Source of the DNA: CAVROP01 sp050008495
Lineage (GTDB): Bacteria > Acidobacteriota > Terriglobia > UBA7540
DNA: 64,000 nucleotides
Reading direction: 5' to 3'
NCBI GenBank assembly: GCA_050008495.1
Contig: JBEKMN010000012.1
Span: forward strand, 8,557 to 72,556
A model generated the notes under the pieces. That model did no database searches and was not told the origin of the DNA. It saw only the letters and a program-made list of their open reading frames with translations. Shown here piece after piece: positions 1 to 8,275 of the stretch. Each line of letters starts with the position of its first letter. The first letter of the stretch is position 1. The translations under genes were made by a program, and so were the position numbers.

Positions 1-2
1 CC

Positions 3-1382
3 ATGCCGTTCAACCAGGTATGGCCTGGCTACCAACGCCCCCTCGATCAAACGGAGCTAGCTGGCTTCGCGTACTGGGGGATGTCCGGCCCAGTCAGCGT
101 AGAGATCGTCTCGAAGCGGCCTTTTGGCTCGGTGGCGGTGCGGCCGAGTTCGCGGAGCATCAAGCCGATCATCAACGGTCGGCACATCAGCTTCCAGCTT
201 TCCCAGCCCGGCCAGTTCTCCGTGGAGTTGGACGGAAGGCACCATGCCTTGCACCTGTTCGCCGATCCGCCGGAGGCGGCGGTTCCCGAACCCGGTGACC
301 CTAACGTGCTGTACTTCGGCCCGGGCGTCCACAAGCCTGGCAAAATCCTGCTCAAGAGTGGCCAGACGGTGTACGTGGCGGGCGGGGCCGTGGTCTACAC
401 GGCCATCGAGGGCCGTGGTGTGTCCGGCGCGAAGATCCTCGGGCGCGGCATTATCGATACCAGCGAATTCGCGCGCGGCCTGGGCGGCGGTTCTATTCAC
501 TTCGAGGACTCCTCCGATATCACAATCGATGGTGTCATCGTTCGCGACTCGGACGTATACGGCATCAGCGCCTTCGGCTGCCATAAACTGGCGATTTCCC
601 GGGTCAAGCTGGTGGGGTTCTGGCGTTATAATTCAGATGGCATTGATATGTGCAATACCCAGGACGTTACGGTTCGCAATTCCTTCATCCGCTCCTTCGA
701 CGACAGCATGGTTCTCAAAGGCGTCAAGGGCCGATCCGGAGGAGCAAGGCCCCTGCCCGGTCAATCGTACGATGGACTGCCGGTGCGGAACATTCGCATG
801 AGCGGGCTGGTCATCTGGTGTGACTGGGGACGGGCGCTGGAAATCGGCGCTGAGACGAGCGCCCCGGAGATGGCGGACGTGGTCTATCGCGACATCGATG
901 TGATCCGCAATACGCACATCGCTTTGGACATCCAGCATAGCGACCGGGCGGCAATTCACAACATCCGGTATGAAGATATCCGCGTGGAAGTGGACGACTC
1001 AAACCCCTTGCCGGTGATTCAGAGTAAGCCAGGCGAGAAATACAGCCCCCGCCCAGACGCTGCGGCAGCGGCCTGCGGCGGATGCGCAACTCTGCCCGAG
1101 CACACCGGCTACGTTCCCAATCTGTTTATCATTGTCATCCACCCCACCGCGATCACCCGTGACCGGGAAGCCGGCACGGTCCGGGACGTGCTCTTCAAAG
1201 ACATCGCGGTGGCGGGGAAAACGATGCTGCCTTCCGCCTTTACCGGCCTGGACGCCATGCACGATGTGCGGGGAGTGACCATTGAAAACCTGCGATTCAA
1301 CGGCCACCCGATCACCAACGCCGCCGACGCACATCTTCAGATCGGCAAATTCGCGGAGGAGGCACGCTTCCTGGTAGACTGA
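3..1382 (+). CDS. GH28-family (polygalacturonase-like) glycoside hydrolase, 5' end possibly missing
   Basis: This reads as a right-handed parallel beta-helix glycosidase of family GH28, whose known members hydrolyse pectin-type galacturonides. The catalytic signature is visible around residues 211-240: NSDGID, then FDDSMVLKG, matching the family's paired Asp motifs. Repeated short beta coils such as DSSDITIDGVIVRDS (about 168-183) fit the helix. The first ATG is at base 3, so the true start, including any signal peptide, may lie outside the window; 459 residues are visible. aroA starts 9 bp downstream on the same strand, so the two may be co-transcribed without a functional link. The substrate cannot be told. 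Confidence 0.8.
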   Translation: MPFNQVWPGYQRPLDQTELAGFAYWGMSGPVSVEIVSKRPFGSVAVRPSSRSIKPIINGRHISFQLSQPGQFSVELDGRHHALHLFADPPEAAVPEPGDPNVLYFGPGVHKPGKILLKSGQTVYVAGGAVVYTAIEGRGVSGAKILGRGIIDTSEFARGLGGGSIHFEDSSDITIDGVIVRDSDVYGISAFGCHKLAISRVKLVGFWRYNSDGIDMCNTQDVTVRNSFIRSFDDSMVLKGVKGRSGGARPLPGQSYDGLPVRNIRMSGLVIWCDWGRALEIGAETSAPEMADVVYRDIDVIRNTHIALDIQHSDRAAIHNIRYEDIRVEVDDSNPLPVIQSKPGEKYSPRPDAAAAACGGCATLPEHTGYVPNLFIIVIHPTAITRDREAGTVRDVLFKDIAVAGKTMLPSAFTGLDAMHDVRGVTIENLRFNGHPITNAADAHLQIGKFAEEARFLVD

Positions 1383-1391
1383 ATACTCGTC

Positions 1392-2690
1392 ATGGGACTG
1401 TTCGGTTCAAAGACGAAGAAGGTCAAGCCTGCTAAGGGTCTGTCGGGGACGGTTCAATTCCCCGGCGATAAATCCATCTCGCATCGCTACGCCATGCTGG
1501 GAGCGATTGCGGAGGGCGCCAGCGAGATTCACTTCTTCTCGACGAGCGCCGATTGCCAGTCCACTCTTTCCTGTTTGAAACAACTCGGGGCGAAGATCGA
1601 GCGCAAGGACAATGTCGTAACGATTCAGGGCGCCGGCCTGGGCGGGCTCCGACCCTGCGCTGAACCACTGAATGCAGGGAACTCAGGTTCGACCATGCGC
1701 ATGCTGACAGGCATACTGGCGGGCCAGCCGTTCCGTTCCGTTATGATGGGCGATGCTTCGCTTTCGGCGCGGCCCATGAAGCGAGTCGCCGATCCGCTTT
1801 CACAGATGGGCGCGGTGGTCAAGTTGCGCGAAGGCAGGCTTCCGCCGCTCGAAATCGAAGGGGGCGCGCTGAAGCCCATTCGCTACGAAATGCCGGTAGC
1901 CAGCGCGCAAGTCAAGTCAGCGGTCCTGCTGGCGGGATTATTCGCCGAGGGTGAGACCGAAGTTATCGAAAAGGAACGCACAAGAGACCACACGGAGATT
2001 GCGCTCGAGCAAATGGGGGCCGACATTGGCCGCCACGAGCGATCCGTTGCGGTGCGCGGCAGGGCACGACTCGAAGGCAAGAAGCTCTATGTGCCGGGCG
2101 ATCTCTCATCGGCCGCTTTCTTCATTGTGGCAGGGTTGGTGACTTCGAACTCCAACCTGATGCTGCACAACCTCGGCCTGAATCCGACTCGCACCGGCAT
2201 CCTCGATGTCCTTGTCCCCATGGGCGGACGGGTTACAGTGGTTAACCTGGAGATGATGAACGGCGAGTTGATCGGCGATCTTCACATCGAGACCAGCAAG
2301 CTGCAAGGCGGGGAGATTCCGGAAAGCGCGGTCCCCGGTTTAATTGATGAATTGCCCGTTCTGGCCGTCCTGGGAACACAAACCGAGCAGGGGCTGAGCT
2401 TTCGAGGGGCTGGAGAGTTGCGCCTAAAAGAAAGCGACCGGCTGGCCGCGGTGGCGGAGAATTTGAGGCGGATGGGCGCCGAGGTGGAAGAATTCCCGGA
2501 TGGCCTGTGCCTTGCCGGGCGGCAAACCCTTCATGGGGCCGAGATCGATCCCCATGACGACCATCGGATCGCCATGGCTTTCACCGTGGCAGGACTCGTC
2601 GCCCAAGGCGACACGCATATCAAGAACAGCAGTTGCGTCGATATTTCCTTCCCTGGTTTCTTCGATACGCTGTCCAAAATTACTGAGTGA
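1392..2690 (+). CDS. aroA: 3-phosphoshikimate 1-carboxyvinyltransferase (EPSP synthase)
   Basis: AroA transfers the enolpyruvyl group of PEP to shikimate-3-phosphate, the penultimate step towards chorismate, in the cytoplasm. The 432-residue length is normal. Visible motifs are PGDKSISHR (about 24-32), NAGNSGSTMR (94-103, the substrate-binding loop), RLKESDR and DDHRIAMAF in the C-terminal half. It begins 9 bp after the GH28 gene. Its last 11 bases overlap the 3' end of the convergent DUF4097-type gene on the other strand, so no terminator separates them. No other aro gene is nearby. Confidence 0.97.
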   Translation: MGLFGSKTKKVKPAKGLSGTVQFPGDKSISHRYAMLGAIAEGASEIHFFSTSADCQSTLSCLKQLGAKIERKDNVVTIQGAGLGGLRPCAEPLNAGNSGSTMRMLTGILAGQPFRSVMMGDASLSARPMKRVADPLSQMGAVVKLREGRLPPLEIEGGALKPIRYEMPVASAQVKSAVLLAGLFAEGETEVIEKERTRDHTEIALEQMGADIGRHERSVAVRGRARLEGKKLYVPGDLSSAAFFIVAGLVTSNSNLMLHNLGLNPTRTGILDVLVPMGGRVTVVNLEMMNGELIGDLHIETSKLQGGEIPESAVPGLIDELPVLAVLGTQTEQGLSFRGAGELRLKESDRLAAVAENLRRMGAEVEEFPDGLCLAGRQTLHGAEIDPHDDHRIAMAFTVAGLVAQGDTHIKNSSCVDISFPGFFDTLSKITE

Positions 2691-4209
2691 CGATCCGGTA
2701 ACTGACCGTCCGGCCCGCCGCAGCGGCGACGGGGCGATGGTGCGGCGGCGGGTTCCAGGCTCGTTTCTCGTCTCCAGCAGCGGGAGCGGGATGCGGCGAA
2801 GCGGGAGGCGTCTGCGCGTGGGCTCCCACTCGAAGCAAGCGTACGGTCCCGTATTCCGTTTGGAGGCGAATGGACGGCCCGCCTTTGCCCAAGCTTCCGC
2901 TGATACTCGGGTTGTTGCCTTCCTTCATGACCCGCAAGCCCGGCGCGGAAAAGTCGCTATCCACTTCCCCATGAGGGGACGCTGCCTCGATTTCGAAACT
3001 GCTCGACGACGGCAGGCTCAGTTCGATCTCACCCTTCTTCAATTCGACATCGATGGGATGCGTCGGCGGAGTAGAGGTGCGAAGCTGCACGTCGCCGTTG
3101 GTGTCCGTGATTTTGACGCTGTGCTTGAAGTCCGTGAGGGTGATGTCTTTTTGGCGAGTCGAGATTTCGAAGGGGCCGTCGATGCCGTTCAACTCGAGCG
3201 AACCGATCTCCATGTTGAGCCGGCCGGTGAGTTTTTGCGCGGTCATATCGGTGCGCGAGGACTTGAAGTGCAGGGTCTGCTTGATGTCGCGGAAGTCCAT
3301 GTCGCCATTGAACTCGCCGTTGATACTTGCCGTGCCGGTGACCCCGGAAATACTGACGTCGCCCCCACGCCCCTCAACTTCCAGGCTGCCCTTCAGATCG
3401 CGCACTTCCGTCAACCCGCTGCCCCGGGTCAGACGCACCAACCCTTCGACATTGCTGATGTGCGCGTCTCCGTGACGGGCAGTGATGGCCTGCTCCGCCT
3501 TTAATCCATCCACGATAGCATCCCCGTGCTCCACCGTGACTTCCGTGCTGGTGGCGAAGGGAACGCGCAAGGTGTAGTCCAGGCGCACGTTGTGACCGCC
3601 GCCCGGAAGAGAATCCAGGTTGGTTTGAACCAGGTATCGGCCGGCTTGTTCGACGATTTCAATCTTGATTTGGTTTGAGAGCTTTATGGCGTCATCTTCG
3701 TTGGGAGCCCAGACGGTCTTTTTCACCACGCCGTCAATCGTCGTCTGGTCGGTAGCATGCACCTCCACGTCACCTCGGCGGTCCACCACCAGGAGGTGCG
3801 GCTGGGGACGAACCTCCTGTGCAAAGGTCTGCGTGTAGGTGTAGGAGTTCATGAACAGGCCGCTAAAACCCTCGTCGTCCATATTCACGCCCCAGGAGGC
3901 GGGCCACTGCTGCCACGGCCTCAATACGATCTTCGAAACCAGGGTGCCCAAAACCAGGATCAACACCAGCAGGATAACCTCGCTGGCGCTGAAAAGCGGC
4001 GGCGGTACAGTTTCGGGGTGAGTACGCGCCTGAATGTAATCGATCAACTTCGAAAGGCCCCAAAAGATGATGAGTATCGGCCAGAACTTGGCGATGACCT
4101 GCCAAGGGTGAATCGCAGGGTTAAAGTTCTCCCAGAGGAAGATCGCGCCCACCCCGATCAAAGTAAGCGCCCAGAAAATCGATCCCCGACGATATCCATA
4201 AGTGCTCAT
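2680..4209 (-). CDS. LiaF/toastrack-like membrane protein (LiaI-type TM region plus DUF4097 beta-repeat domain)
   Basis: The N-terminal 60 residues form a LiaI/LiaF-like TM pair (IFWALTLIGVGAIFLWEN, then FWPILIIFWGLSKLI). A further hydrophobic segment lies at about 75-93. From about residue 135 to 460 the protein is a string of short beta repeats with the pattern 'G.v.v.....G.v.i...', typical of DUF4097/'toastrack' domains found in LiaF and LiaG homologs that sense envelope stress. A Pro/Ala-rich tail follows. The start is supported by AAGAGGAAACC before the ATG. It is the last gene of the minus-strand operon that begins with the ECF sigma factor. The domain type is fairly sure; its role as an output or sensor of the operon is inferred. 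Confidence 0.75.
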   Translation of the reverse strand: MSTYGYRRGSIFWALTLIGVGAIFLWENFNPAIHPWQVIAKFWPILIIFWGLSKLIDYIQARTHPETVPPPLFSASEVILLVLILVLGTLVSKIVLRPWQQWPASWGVNMDDEGFSGLFMNSYTYTQTFAQEVRPQPHLLVVDRRGDVEVHATDQTTIDGVVKKTVWAPNEDDAIKLSNQIKIEIVEQAGRYLVQTNLDSLPGGGHNVRLDYTLRVPFATSTEVTVEHGDAIVDGLKAEQAITARHGDAHISNVEGLVRLTRGSGLTEVRDLKGSLEVEGRGGDVSISGVTGTASINGEFNGDMDFRDIKQTLHFKSSRTDMTAQKLTGRLNMEIGSLELNGIDGPFEISTRQKDITLTDFKHSVKITDTNGDVQLRTSTPPTHPIDVELKKGEIELSLPSSSSFEIEAASPHGEVDSDFSAPGLRVMKEGNNPSISGSLGKGGPSIRLQTEYGTVRLLRVGAHAQTPPASPHPAPAAGDEKRAWNPPPHHRPVAAAAGRTVSYRIVTQ

Positions 4210-4264
4210 GGTTTCCTCTTCACCCTAGCGTCTCGCTTAGCGGCTAGTCTTCCTTGCCTCATTG

Positions 4265-4534
4265 CTAGAGCCTGGGCCCCTCCGGCGGCCGCGGCGGCCG
4301 CGTGGAATCAACCAGTTTCAAAACACCAACCACGACCAGAAGAAGCGGCCAGGTCTTGCTCACTCCCCACTCCGGAACGAACTCCGCGATGAGGAAAACG
4401 AGGCCGAGGGTGATGAGGAAGACCGGCCCCATCAAACCAGGTCTGCGCGAAATTGGCGTGCTTTGTGAATAGTCCATGATCTGCCGTGGCCCCTCCCTCC
4501 CCTCGCTCCGCTCCCTATGCAGTTCGTCCGTCAT
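4265..4534 (-). CDS. Small LiaI-like two-TM membrane protein
   Basis: An 89-residue protein whose core GLMGPVFLITLGLVFLIAEF followed by TWPLLLVVVGVLKLVDS has the two-helix LiaI/DUF5668 pattern, also seen in the DUF4097-type and B-box proteins of the same operon. The ATG at 4534 lies one base after the TAG stop of the preceding small gene and is preceded by GAGGGAAG, so translational coupling is likely. An internal ATG at 4477, just before the conserved part, is an alternative start with a more distant GGGAGG. Function is not established beyond its membrane location. Confidence 0.7.
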   Translation of the reverse strand: MTDELHRERSEGREGPRQIMDYSQSTPISRRPGLMGPVFLITLGLVFLIAEFVPEWGVSKTWPLLLVVVGVLKLVDSTRPPRPPEGPRL

Positions 4535-4535
4535 G

Positions 4536-4727
4536 CTACTTCCCTCGCCTCACCTGTTCCAATTCCAGTTCCAGTTCGCGCATCTTGCGCTGGTGCTCCA
4601 TCTCTTCGAGCCGCAATCGCTGGTGAGTATCGATTTCCACGTCGCGAATCTTCATCAAGTGTACGATCGCCACGATGACGACCACCAAAGCAAACGCCGC
4701 CAAGGGAATCATTACAGGCGAATCCAT
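4536..4727 (-). CDS. Small TM/coiled-coil protein, paralog 4 of a tandem set of four
   Basis: A 63-residue protein: one N-terminal TM helix (IPLAAFALVVVIVAIVHL) followed by a charged helix with the shared core RLRLEEMEHQRKMRELELEL. A longer reading to 5000 exists, but the ATG at 4727 has GGAGGTG eight bases upstream, and only this start gives an N-terminus like those of its three neighbours. The architecture (TM then coiled coil) resembles PspB of the phage-shock system, but I see no clear sequence homology. It lies third from the end of the sigma-factor operon. Confidence 0.78.
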   Translation of the reverse strand: MDSPVMIPLAAFALVVVIVAIVHLMKIRDVEIDTHQRLRLEEMEHQRKMRELELELEQVRRGK

Positions 4728-4837
4728 GCTGCTATCACCTCCGCACCCTCTCAATAAACCTCGAGCGACCGTGTCGTTCCGGTCCCGCCGTCGCGGCAGA
4801 CGAAGCTTGCTCTGCCACGCTGTCCGCGGGCCTATCC

Positions 4838-5065
4838 TCACGCCACGCGCTCGTGCACCTGAGCCGCTTTCGCCTTCTCGCGTTCTACCTCCAATTCCCT
4901 CATCTTCTGCTGATGTTCCATCTCCCGGATGCGCATCTCGCGCTGAATCTGAAGCTCTCTGTCGCGCGCCTTGTACCAGAACATGATCGCAACGACACAA
5001 ATGGTCGTCAGCCCTATTACCCCTACGCCCAGGACCGGAAACATCATGTCGGGAATATTCCCCAT
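4838..5065 (-). CDS. Small TM/coiled-coil protein, paralog 3 of four
   Basis: A 75-residue protein with a TM helix at about 9-31 (ending MFWYKARDREL) and a cytoplasm-type charged helix containing MRIREMEHQQKMRELEVERE. The start at 5065 has AGAGGAGG upstream; the longer reading to 5179 is a shadow extension. It shares FWYK.R..ELQ and REMEH.QKM.ELE with paralog 2, so these two are the closest pair. It probably forms coiled-coil oligomers at the membrane, which is inferred from the heptad-like charge pattern. Confidence 0.78.
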   Translation of the reverse strand: MGNIPDMMFPVLGVGVIGLTTICVVAIMFWYKARDRELQIQREMRIREMEHQQKMRELEVEREKAKAAQVHERVA

Positions 5066-5184
5066 TGCAAGCCTCCTCTGAACTCCCCTTCTTGCTTCCC
5101 CTCCGGCAACTCGAAGAAATTCCGCGCTCCGGCCACGCGGCTGTGGGCTGAGAAGGGCAAGTCCCGCGCCCCCCAACACTCAGC

Positions 5185-5397
5185 TCAGACCGTCTTGTCA
5201 GCAGCGCGGCGATTCTTTTCCTTTTCCATCTCCAGTTCCAATTCCTTCATCTTGCGCTGATGCTCCATCTCGCGTATGCGCAGGTCCTGATGGAATTGGA
5301 GTTCCGTTGCCCGCGACTTGTACCAAAACACGACGCCCACAATGGCCAACGGCATGGCGATGGCCACAATGGGAATCAAGGTGCCCGGATCCAACAT
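5185..5397 (-). CDS. Small TM/coiled-coil protein, paralog 2 of four
   Basis: A 70-residue protein: TM helix in residues 6-26, then FWYKSRATELQ and the conserved LRIREMEHQRKMKELELEME. The ATG at 5397 is preceded by AGGAGGAG. The intergenic spaces on both sides (about 60-120 bp) each hold a good ribosome-binding site but no obvious promoter, which favours one transcript. Function unknown; PspB-like architecture only. Confidence 0.78.
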   Translation of the reverse strand: MLDPGTLIPIVAIAMPLAIVGVVFWYKSRATELQFHQDLRIREMEHQRKMKELELEMEKEKNRRAADKTV

Positions 5398-5454
5398 AAG
5401 TCTCCTCCTCTTGCCAGGCCCGCACAGCGCGTCTATTTCGGCAGGCGCCGCACG

Positions 5455-5679
5455 CTATACGCTCTTTACAGCCTTGGCCTTTTCGAGTTCCAGCTTGGCT
5501 CTCTCGATGTCCATCTCCTTCAGCTTGCGTTCATGCTCCATCTCCCGAATGCGCAACTCCTGGTGGGCCTGGAGCTCTCGTTCCCGCATTTTTCTCATGG
5601 CGGTGATGCCCACGATAAAGATGACCATCACGAACGCTCCCAGCGGGATAAAAATCGGATTGGTCAGGATGCTTTCCAT
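5455..5679 (-). CDS. Small TM/coiled-coil protein, paralog 1 of four
   Basis: A 74-residue protein: TM helix about 9-28 (PLGAFVMVIFIVGITAM), then RKMRERELQ and LRIREMEHERKLKEMDIERA, the same core as the three genes after it. CGGAGG precedes the ATG. It is the first of the four copies, separated from the B-box gene upstream by about 130 bp that carry a double hairpin. The acidic/basic pattern after the TM predicts a long amphipathic helix. No recognised family; closest in layout to PspB. Confidence 0.78.
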   Translation of the reverse strand: MESILTNPIFIPLGAFVMVIFIVGITAMRKMRERELQAHQELRIREMEHERKLKEMDIERAKLELEKAKAVKSV

Positions 5680-5726
5680 GCAGAGCCTCCGGGCTAGTGA
5701 TTTGTCGTGCGCGCTACCTTGAGTAA

Positions 5727-5803
5727 CACAGGCACTCTTGCCTGTGCGCCTGAAGCGCAGCCACTCCTGGCCGTGCTACGTGTGGCACAGCCAGGAGTGG
5801 CTG
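5727..5803. repeat. Double palindrome, dispersed-repeat type
   Basis: Two hairpins in tandem: CACAGGCA/TGCCTGTG (5727-5746, 4-nt loop), then CAGCCACTCCTGGC paired with GCCAGGAGTGGCTG (5758-5803), extendable with one mismatch. They lie in the operon between the B-box gene and the first small TM gene. They could reduce read-through or stabilise mRNA ends, but similar palindromes occur elsewhere in the window, so a dispersed repeat is the simpler reading. Confidence 0.75.
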
Positions 5804-5809
5804 TGCTAC

Positions 5810-6496
5810 CTACAGTGAGAACGGACCCGAACCGCTTCCGGGCCCCTGCTTTAAGCTGCGGGCGTCCGTCGAAGAGTGCGGGGGAGGATGCGTACCCCCG
5901 CCCCCGCCACCTCCACCCATTCTCCGTTGCAGCAGGAGCACGCCGATGACGATAAGCAACACCGGCCAATATCTACCGATTTGGCGAAAGACAGGTATGC
6001 CGAGATTATCCAGCAGGAACAGAGCCCCCAGGCCGATCAGCAGTGCGGCGCCCACCGGCGCATTCATCTTCATGTCTCCGAGCCCGAACCATTCGGGGAT
6101 CGGCTGCCCAAACTGCTTTGCCTTGGCGGTTTGATAAGAGTCAATCACCATATAGAAGTAAAAGGCCGCAGCGCCCAGGCCAAATATGGTGTCCATGGGG
6201 CTGCCGACTCTATCGCTCAGGGCAATGAGAGAGCCGAAGATCAGCACCTGAATCATGGCCTTTACGATTTGACCGTTATAGATGGCGCCCACGCCCGGGA
6301 TGAAGCCCAAGGCCAAGCCAACTCCGGGACTGGGGCCGGCCTGCGGGCCGAACACCGGAGTTTGCAGGCGGGTCGCCAGGCAGGTCTCGCAATAAAGCAT
6401 GCCGTGCACGTCGCGTTTGCAGTCCGCGCACAGAGCGCGTCCGCACAAGCCGCAATAGGCAGTGGAATCAACTTCCGGATGGTTGGCGCATTTCAT
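5810..6496 (-). CDS. B-box-type zinc-finger membrane protein with LiaI-like C-terminus
   Basis: The N-terminal 40 residues form a B-box-like zinc finger: C..HP..DSTAYCGLCGRALC and then C..DVHGMLYCETC. Next come hydrophobic segments with a TM2-like pattern (GLALGFIPGVGAIYNGQ), and at about 150-195 a LiaI-like pair (GAALLIGLGALFLLDN, then YWPVLLIVIGVLLL) ends in a Gly-rich tail. The start ATG overlaps the anti-sigma stop by 4 bases, so the two are translationally coupled. In context it is probably part of the sigma/anti-sigma regulon and may be a membrane partner. Binding of protein or metal is inferred from the finger only. Confidence 0.8.
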   Translation of the reverse strand: MKCANHPEVDSTAYCGLCGRALCADCKRDVHGMLYCETCLATRLQTPVFGPQAGPSPGVGLALGFIPGVGAIYNGQIVKAMIQVLIFGSLIALSDRVGSPMDTIFGLGAAAFYFYMVIDSYQTAKAKQFGQPIPEWFGLGDMKMNAPVGAALLIGLGALFLLDNLGIPVFRQIGRYWPVLLIVIGVLLLQRRMGGGGGGGGTHPPPHSSTDARSLKQGPGSGSGPFSL

Positions 6497-7188
6497 GGGT
6501 TTTGGCTCCTTACTGACTCGATAATCAACGGTGGCAGTACAGATCCACTCTGCTGAGTAGCGCGGGTGTTAGCCATCTCGACGATTCGAGTCTGATTGGC
6601 TGCCAGCGCGGGGAAAGGCGGCGGCAAGGTGTTGGTCGAGCCCCCTGGCGGCGTTTCTTGCTTCGGGGCCTCCTGCTCCTCTTCCGAGTGGGGGCGGAGT
6701 TGCCGAAGTCTGGATTCAATCTCAATGACCACCCTCAGGTCGTAGTAGAACTTTTCCGCCCGTGCCGCGTACACATGCCGGGCACGATTCACCTTCAGGG
6801 CCCAGGTAAGTGGGTTCAGGTCTTCAAAAGTCAGGTGCCGCAGATTGATTCCTGCCGCGTTCACGATGATCGAAAGCGAAAATACCGCCATCGCTACGGT
6901 GTAAGCAATCCTGGGCTGAACCGTAGGCCGGAAAAAGGCCGCCAGCCGCTCCGTCCAGCCAGGCTTACGTTCACCCACCGTGGCCAGCATGATCTTTTTC
7001 ACCAGCCAGGGAGAGGGCTCGAGCGCCGGGGCGGCATGGCACAGTTCCATGGCCCGGCGCACGTCTTCAACCATTTCGCCGCAGGAAGGGCAGGCGCTCA
7101 AATGGGCTTCGACTTCCGTTCTCAGCCCCGGTTCGAGAAGCCCTTCCAGGTAATCGCTCGTCAGATTTTCGACTTCCAGGTGCGTCAT
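6493..7188 (-). CDS. Zinc-finger (zf-HC2) anti-sigma factor
   Basis: Residues 1-45 carry the anti-sigma zinc-finger pattern (HLSACPSCGEM, His-x3-Cys-x2-Cys), which in known members binds and silences the cognate ECF sigma factor. One TM helix follows at about 130-150 (AYTVAMAVFSLSIIVNAAGI), then a helical part and a Pro-rich tail. The gene overlaps the sigma gene by 4 bases at ATGA and overlaps the next gene in the same way. Which signal releases the sigma factor cannot be read from sequence. Confidence 0.88.
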   Translation of the reverse strand: MTHLEVENLTSDYLEGLLEPGLRTEVEAHLSACPSCGEMVEDVRRAMELCHAAPALEPSPWLVKKIMLATVGERKPGWTERLAAFFRPTVQPRIAYTVAMAVFSLSIIVNAAGINLRHLTFEDLNPLTWALKVNRARHVYAARAEKFYYDLRVVIEIESRLRQLRPHSEEEQEAPKQETPPGGSTNTLPPPFPALAANQTRIVEMANTRATQQSGSVLPPLIIESVRSQNP

Positions 7189-7778
7189 GGCTCGTTCCCC
7201 GCCTTTGCGAGGCCTCTCATACCTTCCATACGTTTAAGAACCCGCCCCAGTTCCAATCTTCCGCGATTGATTCTCGATTTTACGGTTCCCTGGGGCACGC
7301 TCAAGACTTGGGCAATCTCCTCGTAATCGAGGTCGTGCAGGTCGCGCAGGATGACGGCCTCCCTCAGATCGGGGGAGAGCTTATCCAGCCCTTGTTGCAA
7401 GACCTCCCTGCGCTCCCGTGATTCCACCTGGCCCGTAGGCTCCATATGCGGGCTGGGTTGCTGCTCCGCCTCGGGCAGTTCATCCTCAAGCGAAGAAGTC
7501 ACGCGATCTTTGCGGGCGCGCCGGTAGTGATCGACCAGATGGTTGCGCGCCACGCGGTTAAGCCATGTTCCAAAGCTGCCCTGAGCGGCATGATAACTCC
7601 TCAGAGTCTGGAAAACCTTGATGAAAACCTCTTGGGTTACATCTTCGGCTTCTTCCACCCGGCCGGTAAAGCGATAACAGAGATTATAGATTTTTCGGCT
7701 GTGTGCCTTGAGTAGAGCTTCCCAGGCGGAATCTTCACCGGCGAGGCAACGGTCCAGTAACTCCTGTTCCTGTTCCAC
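7185..7778 (-). CDS. ECF (RpoE-like) RNA polymerase sigma factor
   Basis: A 197-residue sigma-70 family protein with only regions 2 and 4. Region 2 is seen in LCYRFTGRVEEAEDVTQEVF and region 4 in YEEIAQVLSVPQGTVKSRIN, a helix-turn-helix that recognises the -35 element. The start is a GTG at 7778 preceded by GAGGTGA. It heads a minus-strand operon of at least nine genes ending at 2680. Such operons are usually autoregulated, but I cannot point to an ECF-type promoter upstream with confidence. Confidence 0.92.
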   Translation of the reverse strand: MEQEQELLDRCLAGEDSAWEALLKAHSRKIYNLCYRFTGRVEEAEDVTQEVFIKVFQTLRSYHAAQGSFGTWLNRVARNHLVDHYRRARKDRVTSSLEDELPEAEQQPSPHMEPTGQVESRERREVLQQGLDKLSPDLREAVILRDLHDLDYEEIAQVLSVPQGTVKSRINRGRLELGRVLKRMEGMRGLAKAGNEP

Positions 7779-8200
7779 TCCGGCTCACCTCAACGATTCC
7801 ACCAAAACCTGGGCCCTCGATCCCGCCTGCTGCCTCGCCCTACAGCTTTTGGGCTTGAGCGGCATTGTAACAGAATGCGGGCAGTCATGGCAGAGCCAAA
7901 GAGTCCACCTGGAGGTGGCATGATACTGACGGCGAACTAGGACCTTCGAAATAAGATCGAACCGTCAGTTTGCGGCTTGAAGTGGAAAAGGTAGCTCAGA
8001 CGCATAGCCTGTACGGGGGATGAACGATGCGAAACACGAATCAAAATATGAGGGGTCCGCGCTGCGACTCCGTCTCTCGCGTTTTAAGTGACCCCTCACC
8101 CGGCGCGCTTCGGTTGACGAAAACGCCGGCAGCGAGCCACCCTCGCCCCAAGGGGGGGCAGCTTCCCTGAATTTACACAATTCAACCGGTAGGAGGATGT
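7779..8200. other. Gene-free stretch upstream of the sigma operon
   Basis: No credible gene. It must hold the promoter of the sigma operon. A short piece near 8090-8170 (CTCACCC, then a C-rich run ending in a G run) resembles part of the dispersed element at 42601-42721. Readings across it are repeat-derived and were not accepted. Confidence 0.5.
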
Positions 8201-8275
8201 TTCTGCCTTCTGCCTTCTGCCTTCTGCCTTCTGCCTTCCGCCAACTGCCCATCTGCCCATCTGCCTATCTGCTTA
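8201..8275. repeat. 7/8-bp period array ending at the fumarase stop codon
   Basis: Tandem TCTGCCT units (7 bp) followed by about four 8-bp variants (ATCTGCCC-like). On the minus strand the array begins with the TAA stop of the fumarase gene at 8273-8275. No inverted partner arm is visible here. Confidence 0.85.

Noticed and set aside
2500..3504. 334-codon plus-strand frame across the aroA and DUF4097-type genes
   Set aside because: Overlaps two clear genes in other frames and has no recognisable domain.
7965..8252. Small minus-strand open frame with RRQKAEGR repeats
   Set aside because: The repeats are the translated short-period array and part of a dispersed element.
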